A DNA stretch of 13,469 nucleotides from Methanosarcinales archaeon (GCA_030606635.1 JAUWGA010000025.1:1-13469), one strand, 5' to 3'. Positions 1-7,223 are shown, numbered from the stretch's first letter. A program made the numbers and translations. Notes: generated by a model not told the origin, from the sequence alone.

Positions 1-12
1 CCCTCAGAAATC

Positions 13-20
13 ATTAAAAA
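13..20 (+). promoter_or_regulatory. Putative TATA box of the M20 peptidase gene
   Basis: An ATTAAAAA stretch is centred about 28 nt before the ATG at 44, the spacing expected of an archaeal TATA box on a leaderless mRNA. No Shine-Dalgarno precedes the ATG, which fits. Inferred from spacing and composition only. Confidence 0.4.
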
Positions 21-43
21 GCCACCAAGCATACTCTTCACAC

Positions 44-1294
44 ATGGATAGTAGACTCCCCGACCGGATCGACTCAAAGACCAGCGACACCCTGCGCATT
101 CTCACCGATCTCGTTGGGATGCCGACAGCGGTCCCGCCCGGTGACAATTACGAGGAGATTGTCGATTACCTGATGCCAAAATTCGTCGATCTTGGATTTG
201 AGGTTGAGAAGGTATGCATTCCTGAAGAGATATTCAAACAGAAGATGAAAAACCCGGAACTGCATGGAAAACGGGTAAATCTGCACGCATATCTCGATGT
301 CGGCGCTGACCGGACGCTTGTGATCTACACACATCTTGATGTGGTTCCTGTAGGTGATGGATGGACATTCCCGCCGTACGAGGGCACGATTGCGGATGGC
401 AAATTCTATGCGCGGGGATCTGCGGATTCGAAGGCAGCGATTGCAGCACTCTTAACCGCGCTCTCCCTGATCCGGGAACTCGGTATCACACCAGCATACA
501 ACCTCAATATCGCACTGACAACGGACGAGGAGATCGGTCCGTATTCAGGACTGTGTTATTTCGCTGACATTGGTCTCCTGTCAGGGGATTATTTCCTGTG
601 CATGGACGGCGAGGGCGATGACGTCATCATCGGCACAAACGGGATACTCACGTGGCGAGTCGACGTTTTCGGGAAGACGTGTCACAGCGGCAGCAGTTTT
701 TTAGGCATAAACGCACTCGAAAAATCGGTTGCGCTGATGAACGGGTTGCTTGAACTGAAGAGCAAGGTCGAGGACCGGCGGTCAGAGATGCCAAGCAGTC
801 TCGTAATCGCTGAGAAGACAGGTTTTTTAAATGTGAAACCGGTTCTGAATATCACGATGATCGAGTGCGGCGTAAAGGAGAACGTGGTTCCCGGGAGATG
901 CACCATTCGCGGCGACCGCAGGGTGATGCCTGAAGAGACATTCGATGACGCAATCGATGAGATCGAAAGAGCGCTTGCGAGTGCCGCAGATGTAGACACG
1001 CGATACGATTTCACTTACGAGATCGGATATCCACCGATGTTTACCGATGCGAGCCACTCATGGATCGGGCAGGTTCTGGCTGTTGCAAACGAGGCATCCG
1101 ACCACAAGATCGGTATCGCGGGAGCGCAGGGCAGTCTCGACGTCGCTTATGCGATCGGGATCACAGAGCAGCCGGTCTGCTGCCACGGCGTCGGGCGAGT
1201 GCTTGAGAGCCATGCACATGCTGAAGACGAGAATGTGCGCCTCGAGGACCTGGTGCGGTACACAAAGTTTTTGTGGCTACTGCTGACAGAGTGA
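44..1294 (+). CDS. M20-family metallopeptidase (ArgE/DapE/succinyl-diaminopimelate desuccinylase-like)
   Basis: A 416-residue protein of the M20 zinc hydrolase family, cytosolic enzymes that cleave amide bonds of N-acyl amino acids or small peptides. The di-zinc site can be read directly: THLDVVP (H97, D99), GSADSKAA (D128, bridging Asp), TTDEEIG (E162/E163, catalytic base and ligand), CMDGEG (D188) and a C-terminal HAEDE (H392). H214 in CHSG lies in the lid/dimerisation domain, as in the family. Length is normal and there is no signal peptide. The ATG at 44 is preceded by a TATA-like box but no Shine-Dalgarno, suggesting a leaderless start. The substrate cannot be told: ArgE, DapE, carboxypeptidase G2-like and dipeptidase members share these motifs, and no arginine or lysine pathway genes lie nearby. 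The next gene begins 4 nt after the stop, so the two are probably cotranscribed. Confidence 0.9.
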   Translation: MDSRLPDRIDSKTSDTLRILTDLVGMPTAVPPGDNYEEIVDYLMPKFVDLGFEVEKVCIPEEIFKQKMKNPELHGKRVNLHAYLDVGADRTLVIYTHLDVVPVGDGWTFPPYEGTIADGKFYARGSADSKAAIAALLTALSLIRELGITPAYNLNIALTTDEEIGPYSGLCYFADIGLLSGDYFLCMDGEGDDVIIGTNGILTWRVDVFGKTCHSGSSFLGINALEKSVALMNGLLELKSKVEDRRSEMPSSLVIAEKTGFLNVKPVLNITMIECGVKENVVPGRCTIRGDRRVMPEETFDDAIDEIERALASAADVDTRYDFTYEIGYPPMFTDASHSWIGQVLAVANEASDHKIGIAGAQGSLDVAYAIGITEQPVCCHGVGRVLESHAHAEDENVRLEDLVRYTKFLWLLLTE

Positions 1295-1298
1295 TACA

Positions 1299-2345
1299 AT
1301 GAAACAGAGTACCATGAAATCCACAAAGTCCTTCGAATTCATAAATTCCCATAACACTATGCTTGCGGCGATAATCATGTTCAGCGTGCTGTTCATGATC
1401 CTGATCATCGGGATGCTCATACCGCTATTCACAGACGCTACCCTCGATGCCGGATGGTTTAATAACCGGACAATGCTTCCAACTCTTCTTCTGGCACTGC
1501 TTCTCGGCGTATGCTTGCTTCTGCTAGATGTCTCACCAATAAAGATCCTTATAACACTGGCAATTGTGCTTGTAACAACCGTGCTCTTTGTGTACCTATC
1601 ACCATTTAATAACGCCGCGATCGATGTGTCGGCGCCGGTACTACTCTTTGCCATGCTTGCGATCGTATACCGGATCATTCGGCTACCCAAACTGACACTC
1701 CGCAGCATAAGCCCGCACATCATCCATATCGGCATCGTTCTGATCCTGATCGGTGTCGTCGTGAGTACAAACACAAGGATCGATGGATCCACAGTCATAC
1801 ACGACGGAGAACTCGGCGTCTTTGATGGGCAGCCATACGCCGTAAAGATCACTGGAATCTCGGATCGATACGAGGGCGCGCCTTACGAAGGGCAGCCGGG
1901 CTCATCCTACGTAACCATGATCGATTTCGAACTCTATCATGGGGGCACGCTGATCGATCGCGATGAGGTCAAATTCATCACGGATTTCAAGTGGGGGCAG
2001 TCGTATGCCACGAACTATGTCTACCGATCGCTCACAGAAGAGGTGTTCATCACCACGAAGATGGTCGAAGGCGACTACGCCAATCTCTACATGCGCACAG
2101 CACCCTGGATCACAGCGGTCTGGGGCGGGATCATCCTGATGTCTCTCGGAATCGTCCTTCTCATGTACTCGGTTAGAACTGGGAAAGAAGGGTCAAAGGA
2201 AGAAGAAACGAAGAAAGAAGAGAATAAAGGGAATAAAAGGAGAAAGAAGATCGAGAAAGTAGTGGCGAGCGAGAAGAATGGGGATGTCGACAGAAGATAC
2301 GAAGAGTTGCTGCAGATTGAACTGGATGAATTGAAAAAGAATTGA
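1299..2345 (+). CDS. CcmF C-terminal-half-like haem lyase membrane protein (c-type cytochrome maturation)
   Basis: A 348-residue membrane protein resembling the C-terminal part of CcmF, which ligates haem to apocytochrome c outside the cytoplasmic membrane. Predicted membrane segments lie at about 21-44, 59-76, 81-101, 111-127, 138-157 and 269-290. The SPHIIHIGIVLILIG segment (H140, H143) matches the His-bearing helix of CcmF. A soluble domain at about 160-268 follows, ending in a TAPWITAVWGG-type helix start as in CcmF. The N-terminal WWD haem-handling domain of full CcmF is absent, so this would be one half of a split CcmF; the partner is not in the window. Residues 293-348 form a very Lys/Glu-rich cytoplasmic tail that is not part of the usual domain. 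The ATG lies 4 nt after the peptidase stop. CcmF is inferred from segment pattern and motifs; a distant membrane family is possible. Confidence 0.68.
   Translation: MKQSTMKSTKSFEFINSHNTMLAAIIMFSVLFMILIIGMLIPLFTDATLDAGWFNNRTMLPTLLLALLLGVCLLLLDVSPIKILITLAIVLVTTVLFVYLSPFNNAAIDVSAPVLLFAMLAIVYRIIRLPKLTLRSISPHIIHIGIVLILIGVVVSTNTRIDGSTVIHDGELGVFDGQPYAVKITGISDRYEGAPYEGQPGSSYVTMIDFELYHGGTLIDRDEVKFITDFKWGQSYATNYVYRSLTEEVFITTKMVEGDYANLYMRTAPWITAVWGGIILMSLGIVLLMYSVRTGKEGSKEEETKKEENKGNKRRKKIEKVVASEKNGDVDRRYEELLQIELDELKKN
2175..2345 (+). other. Purine-rich, low-complexity coding tail of the CcmF-like gene
   Basis: The plus strand here is almost entirely A and G for long runs and encodes the Lys/Glu-rich cytoplasmic tail (residues 293-348). 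It is compositionally distinct from the membrane-domain part of the same gene and could form a charged coil. This is read directly from base and residue composition; a function is not evident. Confidence 0.6.
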
Positions 2346-2352
2346 AGAAGAG

Positions 2353-3633
2353 ATGAAGACGATCATCATCGGCGGCGGGCTCTCAGGGCTTGCATCCGCG
2401 TACAGGATGCTAAAAGATGACACATCCGATGTGGTCATCCTCGAAAAAGGTTACGAAGTCGGCGGGATGGCTGCGAGTTACCATATCGGCAACTATCACA
2501 TCGAGAAGTATTACCACCACATCTTCGAGAGTGATTCCGAACTGATAGATCTCATCGGGAGTCTGGGTCTCGGTGCTGACCTGCAATGGCTCAAAGGAAC
2601 CACTGGCTATTATATCGACGGGAAGATATACCCGATGAACACTCCGATCGAACTGCTCAAGTCGCCGCTCTCGGTTCCGGACCTGATACGGCTCGCACGC
2701 ATCGTCCTTATGACCCGGCGGGCAAAGGACGAGGAGATCTACAAACTCGATCGCGTCACAGCAAAGGAGTGGATCCTTAAGAATGCCGGAAGATCGGTCT
2801 ACGAGCGGTTCTTTGAGCCGCTCTTGCGGAGCAAGTTCGGTAGCAGCCACGACCGGGTATCTGCTGCATGGCTCTTCGGGCGCATCAGGATCAGATCGAA
2901 CCGGTCCACGAGTGGCGAGAAACTCGGATACCTGCGCGGAGGTTTTCATCGCCTCGTCACACGTCTGACAGAATCGATAGTTGCGATGGGCGGGGAGATT
3001 CGGACGAACTGTGAGGTGTCAGAGATCGGAATCGTTGATGGAAGCGTCTCCGGCGTTACCGCTGGCGGGCGCATGGACTGTGATTCCGTGATCTCGACGG
3101 CGCCCCCTCATGCGCTTTTAAAGATGGTTGCGGATGCGCCTGATATCCCATACCAGGGGACCGCGTGCGCGCTCTTTGGCATGAACCGGTCACTGATGAA
3201 GGATATGTACTGGTTAAACATAAAATCAAGCGTGCCTTTTGGTGCGGTCATCGAGCATACGAACTTCCTTCCGCTCTCGGATTACGGAGAGCATCTGGTA
3301 TACGTGACCGCGTACTTCCAGGACGATACCGATCCGAGGTGGCGGTCTTCGGAGCAGGAACTGATCGATTCGTATCTGGACGGACTTCTGGAGTTGTTTC
3401 CGGATTTCCACCGCGATGACATCTCGTGGTGGAGACTTGCACGGGATATCGATACGGCTCCGGTTTACCTGACAAATTACATCGAGAAGATCCCGCGGTA
3501 TTCCACCGATATAAAGGGGTTATATCTTGCAGGCATGTTCTCCCGGACCAACTATCCTGAACGAAGCATGAACGGCTCTATTCTAGCGGGATTCGGGTGC
3601 GCGGAGGAGATCAGGAAACGTATCCGTGCCTGA
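2353..3633 (+). CDS. FAD-dependent oxidoreductase (protoporphyrinogen oxidase/amine oxidase-like)
   Basis: A 426-residue flavoprotein of the NAD(P)/FAD-binding Rossmann amine oxidase/protoporphyrinogen oxidase-like superfamily. The N terminus has the dinucleotide-binding motif GGGLSG (7-12) with the ribose-binding acidic E31 in VVILEKG, followed by the EVGGMA turn. The C terminus carries the second FAD contact, GLYLAGMF with SMNGSILAGFGCAEEI. The middle, with YHHIFESD and GYYIDGKIYPM, resembles UDP-galactopyranose mutase/HemY-like members that act on sugar-lipid or polysaccharide precursors, but the substrate cannot be assigned. No membrane segment or signal peptide is seen. It starts 7 nt after the CcmF-like gene with only a weak GAAGAG upstream, so it is probably cotranscribed. 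A haem-related role is tempting given that neighbour, but archaea usually make haem through the sirohaem (Ahb) route and need no HemY. Confidence 0.8.
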   Translation: MKTIIIGGGLSGLASAYRMLKDDTSDVVILEKGYEVGGMAASYHIGNYHIEKYYHHIFESDSELIDLIGSLGLGADLQWLKGTTGYYIDGKIYPMNTPIELLKSPLSVPDLIRLARIVLMTRRAKDEEIYKLDRVTAKEWILKNAGRSVYERFFEPLLRSKFGSSHDRVSAAWLFGRIRIRSNRSTSGEKLGYLRGGFHRLVTRLTESIVAMGGEIRTNCEVSEIGIVDGSVSGVTAGGRMDCDSVISTAPPHALLKMVADAPDIPYQGTACALFGMNRSLMKDMYWLNIKSSVPFGAVIEHTNFLPLSDYGEHLVYVTAYFQDDTDPRWRSSEQELIDSYLDGLLELFPDFHRDDISWWRLARDIDTAPVYLTNYIEKIPRYSTDIKGLYLAGMFSRTNYPERSMNGSILAGFGCAEEIRKRIRA

Positions 3634-3717
3634 AAATCCTGTGGCATCCTAACCCGTGTTGATTTGGTGTAACCTGTGACCCAAATTTTACGGCGAAATT
3701 GCGTCAAGTTTGCCGTT

Positions 3718-3811
3718 GGATTCGTGGTGTTCGCTTGTTAGTGAAATTCGTGATCTAATCCGCTTTTACAAAAAAAATCCCTACCAATGAAACACGAATT
3801 GTACGAATGTC
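3718..3811. repeat. Intergenic repeat, copy A (MITE-like, inverted ATTCGTG arms)
   Basis: This segment aligns without gaps to 10123 onward over its first half and with a 3-nt length difference in the middle. Shared blocks include TTAGTG, ATTCGTGAT, TTTTAC and an A-run. An internal inverted repeat is present: ATTCGTG at 3746-3752 faces CACGAAT at 3793-3799, and a second, weaker GTACGAATG arm follows. The copies are diverged, intergenic and in the same orientation. No coding capacity is seen, so a non-autonomous mobile or structured intergenic element is likely. Confidence 0.65.
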
Positions 3812-3831
3812 AATTGGAAACCCGATTAGCC

Positions 3832-3844
3832 AAAAATATATATA
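3832..3844 (+). promoter_or_regulatory. Strong TATA box upstream of the membrane protein gene
   Basis: An uninterrupted A/T run containing ATATATATAA is the clearest TATA box in the window. A start site about 27 nt downstream would fall near 3864-3868, giving a leader of about 70 nt before the main ATG at 3938, or no leader at all for the mini-ORF at 3866. Confidence 0.55.
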
Positions 3845-3865
3845 ACAGCTCGTTCAGACAATTGT

Positions 3866-3916
3866 ATGCGTACCCGGGCTCGAATGCGCCCGGACTGGAC
3901 GAGAGCGGCCACATAA
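3866..3916 (+). CDS. Possible Arg-rich leader mini-ORF (16 aa)
   Basis: An ATG at 3866 sits right where transcription from the TATA box at 3832-3844 should begin. It opens a 16-codon frame (MRTRARMRPDWTRAAT) with five arginines, ending in TAA that overlaps another ATG (TAATG at 3914-3918). The frame contains a GC-rich hairpin, CCGGGC at 3874-3879 pairing with GCCCGG at 3888-3893. It could be a leader peptide controlling the downstream membrane protein gene, or chance. No homology claim is made; confidence is low because such short frames occur often. Confidence 0.25.
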   Translation: MRTRARMRPDWTRAAT

Positions 3917-3937
3917 TGAAAAAAGGAGATGGGGAAT

Positions 3938-4609
3938 ATGCCAAAGAAATTTGTCATAAGTGAGGCGGTGCAATTTGGATGGAATACGACGAAAAGCAAT
4001 ATCGGTTTTTTCATCGGTATTGTGATAGTGGCGGGATTGCTACAATACGTCCCAGATATTATTGCAGCAATAATCGAAGCAGATGCCCCTGTTCTGTCGA
4101 TTATTATCCGGATTGCTTCTTTTGTTCTCTCGATAATAATAGGGATGGGGCTAATCAAGATTTTTTTGAGGTTTTGCGATGGTGAGATAGGGGAATTTTC
4201 AGATCTTTTCTCCTGTTATCCTCTCTTTTTTAAGTATCTGGTTGGTTCAATCCTTTACGGGTTGATTGTTGCAGCGGGGCTGATCTTGCTAATCATTCCA
4301 GGAATTATATGGGCAATCAAATTCCAGTTTTTTGATTATTTGATCGTCGATAAGGGGCTTGGTCCGATAGATGCGCTCGAAAAGAGTTCTGAAATCACGA
4401 GAGGTGTAAAATGGGATTTGTTCATCTTTGGTATATTGCTTGGTATCATCAACCTGATGGGGTTTCTCTGCCTGGTGGTTGGTTTATTTGTTACCATTCC
4501 GGTGACCATGGTTGCTATAGCTTTCGTGTATCGCAAACTAATGCCTAAAACGCCTCGAGAATACTATATGAACCATGATCCGCAGTTGCCAGATCCGGTT
4601 TCGGTGTAA
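3938..4609 (+). CDS. Multi-pass membrane protein (DUF975/YciC-like family)
   Basis: A 223-residue integral membrane protein with hydrophobic segments at about 21-38, 52-76, 98-128 and two closely spaced ones at 160-198. The segment LLIIPGIIWAIKFQFFDYLI, then ALEKSSEITRG and a W-x-LF stretch, is typical of the DUF975/YciC/GDPD-membrane-domain-like group, whose biochemical role is unknown. The ATG at 3938 is chosen over the in-frame ATG at 3929 because the GGAG at 3925-3928 is well spaced only for 3938 and itself overlaps the earlier ATG. The gene is visibly AT-richer than its neighbours, with A/T-ending codons common, and stands alone between repeat copy A and a convergent operon. This suggests later acquisition or a different expression class. 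Confidence 0.72.
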   Translation: MPKKFVISEAVQFGWNTTKSNIGFFIGIVIVAGLLQYVPDIIAAIIEADAPVLSIIIRIASFVLSIIIGMGLIKIFLRFCDGEIGEFSDLFSCYPLFFKYLVGSILYGLIVAAGLILLIIPGIIWAIKFQFFDYLIVDKGLGPIDALEKSSEITRGVKWDLFIFGILLGIINLMGFLCLVVGLFVTIPVTMVAIAFVYRKLMPKTPREYYMNHDPQLPDPVSV

Positions 4610-4647
4610 AATCAGGCACTTTCACCCCGCTAATACCGTCACCTCGT

Positions 4648-5052
4648 CTACCTCTTCTTCTTCCCCTTCTGCCCTCTCCGCTCGAAATGCATGATGTAGA
4701 TGTCAGGTCTCGGTGTCTTGCCGCTTGTTATGGCAAACTCCTGATAACACCGGTCGCAGAGCACACGCCAGTTGATCGCAGCAACGACCGAACTACCTGG
4801 AATGAGTCTTGCGAATATGAAACTTGCCGGAATCTCAAGACGCGATGCAACCTCTTTAAAGAATGAGAGCATCTGTTCCTCGAAGACCTCGATATCATCC
4901 AGTTCGAGTCCACGAACATTCACTGTGATGCCGCTGCACCCGCACGGCAGCGCGAAGACGTCCAGTTCTGAGACCATGACCGCCCTTGCAAGCATCGTTC
5001 TCAGGTTATTTTCAATGTCGCTTCTTATCTGCAGGATTTCTTTCGTGATCAT
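4648..5052 (-). CDS. Small Cys-motif protein (DUF5402-like, archaeal)
   Basis: A 134-residue soluble protein. Two cysteine pairs stand out: LPCGCSG (C37, C39) and CDRC (C99, C102), which could together bind a metal ion. A Lys/Arg-rich tail (GQKGKKKR) ends the protein. It recalls the DUF5402 family of methanogens, but this is from memory of the LPCGCSG region, not a search. Its ATG overlaps the stop of the U32 gene by 4 nt (ATGA), so it is the second gene of a translationally coupled operon and probably acts in the same process. The function is unknown. Confidence 0.72.
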   Translation of the reverse strand: MITKEILQIRSDIENNLRTMLARAVMVSELDVFALPCGCSGITVNVRGLELDDIEVFEEQMLSFFKEVASRLEIPASFIFARLIPGSSVVAAINWRVLCDRCYQEFAITSGKTPRPDIYIMHFERRGQKGKKKR

Positions 5053-6107
5053 GCTCTCACCTCAGTTTTATCTGCCATTTCGCTCCACAGAACCATCCCC
5101 TCATCCTCTGTGCCGCCGCCCGCGTACACCTTGACAGCCCGATCTGTCAGTTCCCTGCAGAACCCGCAGTTTGCGCAGACGGTCGGGCAGTTCTTCCAGT
5201 GGTCGATCGCGCCATCAAAGTCCCGGTTTGAGATATAGTACAGGTCTTTGAGTGCCTTGGGGCAGTCGAGCAGATCCATCAGGTTACCATCGTACGACTC
5301 ATCCGTATACGCGCTGACGCAATTTAAGATCCAGTTGACGTAATGGGTTCTGCCGCCGATCTTGAAGACGTCTGTGATATCCGCATACTCCTTGATGTCC
5401 TCCGGTCTGATCCATGGCGAGACCGTGATCAGTTTCGGATCCTTGATCCGGAGCATTATGCATCGTTCGTAATAATAATCGTCGAGCACGTTCGGACGTG
5501 GTTGCGGACCGAATGCGTGGGAGAAGAAGTTGAAGTGCGCATACCGAAACGGGCACTGGTACAGGCAGCCCTCGTTCACGAGCAGTTTTAATTCGCAGTC
5601 CACAGCATCCCTGATCGCATGGAGGGCGTCAAAGTGCCTGTGCACATCGGGATCGACCACGATCGAGTGCGCGCCAAGATCCTCGTAGAACTTGGCTTTC
5701 TCTGGCGAATCCACAAACGACAAGACCGATACGACCGGCAGCATCTCGAAATCCCTCGCGATGATCTCGACAAGATACGGATCCGCAACAACGATGGTAT
5801 CGACTCCGCAGCTATCGAGCTGCCCGAGATACCAGTGGATGAGGTTAAAGCCCTCTGGCGTCAGTTGGCGCCCACCCATGCATGAACTGTTGAGCACGAG
5901 CTCCACCTTCACACCATTCTTGTGCGCATACGCGGTCTGCTCCCGGATATCCTCGATCTGGGGCGAACTGAGGTTGCTCCTGCCGGTACCCACGTAATCT
6001 GGCGAGCCTGCCATGAATATCGAGTAGATGTCCTTCCCTGCTTCGGATACCAGTTCCTTGAGTCCATCGAAGTGTCCCGGATGTGGTACGTACAGTCTCT
6101 TTTTCAT
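5049..6107 (-). CDS. U32-family protein (peptidase U32/UbiU-RlhA-like), probable Fe-S protein
   Basis: A 352-residue protein of the U32 family. Members once called peptidases include tRNA/rRNA and ubiquinone hydroxylation factors (TrhP, RlhA, UbiU/UbiV), some of which bind a 4Fe-4S cluster. The signature region is NEGCLYQCPFRYAHFNF (178-194), with C181 and C185, and another cysteine at C216. The C terminus adds CPTVCANCGFC (C307, C311, C314, C317), enough for an additional cluster. A TIM-barrel-like alternation precedes this (VELVLNS, TIVVADP, SIVVDPD). Proteolysis is not indicated by any catalytic motif. The ATG at 6107 is preceded by AGGA 2-5 nt upstream. It is divergent from rfcS and coupled to the small Cys-motif gene, suggesting a shared redox or modification role. 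The substrate is unknown. Confidence 0.82.
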   Translation of the reverse strand: MKKRLYVPHPGHFDGLKELVSEAGKDIYSIFMAGSPDYVGTGRSNLSSPQIEDIREQTAYAHKNGVKVELVLNSSCMGGRQLTPEGFNLIHWYLGQLDSCGVDTIVVADPYLVEIIARDFEMLPVVSVLSFVDSPEKAKFYEDLGAHSIVVDPDVHRHFDALHAIRDAVDCELKLLVNEGCLYQCPFRYAHFNFFSHAFGPQPRPNVLDDYYYERCIMLRIKDPKLITVSPWIRPEDIKEYADITDVFKIGGRTHYVNWILNCVSAYTDESYDGNLMDLLDCPKALKDLYYISNRDFDGAIDHWKNCPTVCANCGFCRELTDRAVKVYAGGGTEDEGMVLWSEMADKTEVRA

Positions 6108-6134
6108 TGTCCTGCGCGGTCTGTGGTTTCCGGT

Positions 6135-6145
6135 GTATTAAAAAT
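6135..6145 (-). promoter_or_regulatory. Possible TATA box for the U32 operon
   Basis: Read on the minus strand, ATTTTTAATA lies about 30 nt before the ATG at 6107. The resulting leader would be only a few bases, so the match to an archaeal promoter is approximate. Confidence 0.35.
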
Positions 6146-6201
6146 TTGCCAGTGTTTCCGAGCCGCCCCCGGGGACTTGACAGCTGCTGGCAGACGAACC
6201 C

Positions 6202-6212
6202 TTAAGAATATA
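6202..6212 (+). promoter_or_regulatory. Possible TATA box for rfcS
   Basis: TTAAGAATATA lies about 45 nt before the proposed rfcS start at 6255. Transcription would begin near 6230-6236, just before the GGAGG at 6243-6247, and downstream of the in-frame TTG at 6177. A second A/T cluster at 6219-6227 is an alternative. Confidence 0.4.
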
Positions 6213-6242
6213 ACAGACAATATATTCACATATTCACGACGC

Positions 6243-6247
6243 GGAGG
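6243..6247 (+). promoter_or_regulatory. Shine-Dalgarno of rfcS pointing to an AUC start
   Basis: A perfect GGAGG is followed, after 7 nt, by ATC at 6255, the codon that aligns with the usual initiator Met of RfcS (here I-K-Q-E-I-W). No ATG, GTG or TTG in the rfcS frame lies between this site and the first conserved residues. This site decides the start choice. Confidence 0.6.
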
Positions 6248-6254
6248 TTTTTCT

Positions 6255-7223
6255 ATCAAACAGGAGATATGGATCGAGAAGTACCGACCAAAGAGACTGG
6301 CGGATGTGGTAGGGCAAGATAACGCAATCGGGCGGTTGATTTCGTACGTGCACACAAGGAATCTGCCGCACCTCATGTTCACAGGTCCTCCCGGAGTTGG
6401 CAAGACCGCATCTGCGGTATCCATAGCAAGGGAACTCTTCGGCGACACCTGGCACTCCAATTTCACTGAATTAAATGCAAGCGACGAGCGCGGCATCGAT
6501 GTGGTGCGCCACAAGATCAAGAACTTTGCACGAACATCGCCTGTCGGGGATGCTGAATTCAAGATCATCTTTTTAGACGAGGCAGATGCCCTGACAGGCG
6601 ATGCCCAGTCTGCGCTTCGAAGAACGATGGAGCGGTACACCAGGACCTGCCGGTTCATCCTGTCATGCAATTATTCATCGAGAATTATAGAGCCAATTCA
6701 ATCGAGATGCGCGGTCTACCGGTTCGGTCCGATCACTGACGAGGCGGTCGTGAAGAGGGTCCGGTACATCGCTGACTGCGAGCACCTCGATATCACGGAC
6801 GACGGGATTGATGCGGTCAAATACGTGGCACGCGGTGATATGCGCAAGGCGATCAATGCACTGCAGGCTGCCGCAATGCTCGGCACAGCGATCGATCGCG
6901 ATGCCATATACCAGATAACAGCGACCGCGCGCCCTGAGGAGATTAAAAAGCTCATCCTGGGTGCATACAACGGGGATTTTGCAGAATCCCGCAAAAAATT
7001 GGACGATCTGTTAACCAGACAGGGACTATCCGGCGAGGACATTGTCGGGCAGATATACCGGGCGATATTCGATATCGGAGAGATTCCTGATCGCAAAAAG
7101 GTTGATTTGATAGATAAAATTGGAGAAATGGATTTCAGAATCACAGAAGGTGCGAACGAGCGAATACAACTTGATGCGCTCCTCGCATGGTTTGTGCTAT
7201 CTGGGGGAACTTACAATGATTGA
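6255..7223 (+). CDS. rfcS: Replication factor C small subunit (clamp loader ATPase), apparent AUC start
   Basis: A 322-residue AAA+ ATPase. The small RFC subunit, with the large one, loads the PCNA sliding clamp onto primed DNA. It opens with the family's EIWIEKYRPKRL (4-15). Further motifs are Walker A GPPGVGKT (44-51), Walker B FLDEADAL (106-113), sensor 1 SCNYSS (137-142) and the SRC motif with arginine finger (150-152), followed by the helical collar domain. The large subunit is not in the window. Start choice: the frame is open up to 5922, but the upstream part overlaps the divergent U32 gene and is not RFC-like. With the conserved N terminus and GGAGG at 6243-6247, initiation is placed at ATC 6255. 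Alternatives are ATA 6267, a remote TTG at 6177, or a sequence error changing ATG. It overlaps the next gene by 8 nt. Confidence 0.92.
   Translation: MKQEIWIEKYRPKRLADVVGQDNAIGRLISYVHTRNLPHLMFTGPPGVGKTASAVSIARELFGDTWHSNFTELNASDERGIDVVRHKIKNFARTSPVGDAEFKIIFLDEADALTGDAQSALRRTMERYTRTCRFILSCNYSSRIIEPIQSRCAVYRFGPITDEAVVKRVRYIADCEHLDITDDGIDAVKYVARGDMRKAINALQAAAMLGTAIDRDAIYQITATARPEEIKKLILGAYNGDFAESRKKLDDLLTRQGLSGEDIVGQIYRAIFDIGEIPDRKKVDLIDKIGEMDFRITEGANERIQLDALLAWFVLSGGTYND

Larger units (their letters stand above)
3634..3865. other. Intergenic region with repeat copy A and promoter
   Basis: No convincing gene is seen. The stretch holds the diverged repeat element described separately (3718-3811) and a strong A/T-rich promoter near 3832-3844. 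The first 80 bases after the FAD-protein stop show no clear terminator hairpin. Confidence 0.5.

Noticed and set aside
1277..1852. 191-codon antisense frame across the CcmF-like gene
   Set aside because: Ser/Ile/Arg-rich composition with no domain; it is a shadow of the well-supported plus-strand gene.
2410..2949. 179-codon antisense frame across the FAD oxidoreductase gene
   Set aside because: No recognisable motif and fully inside a strongly supported gene on the other strand.
3929..3937. ATG 3929 as start of the membrane protein
   Set aside because: It overlaps the GGAGAT needed as ribosome binding site; ATG 3938 is correctly spaced from it.
5922..6254. N-terminal extension of rfcS as one long open frame from 5922
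   Set aside because: It overlaps the divergent U32 gene, is not RFC-like, and the conserved N terminus with a well-placed GGAGG begins at 6255.
7120..7215. Longer KaiC-like protein starting at ATG 7120
   Set aside because: The extra 32 residues lie inside rfcS and precede the canonical MIDRVPTGVPGFDEL start, which has its own Shine-Dalgarno.
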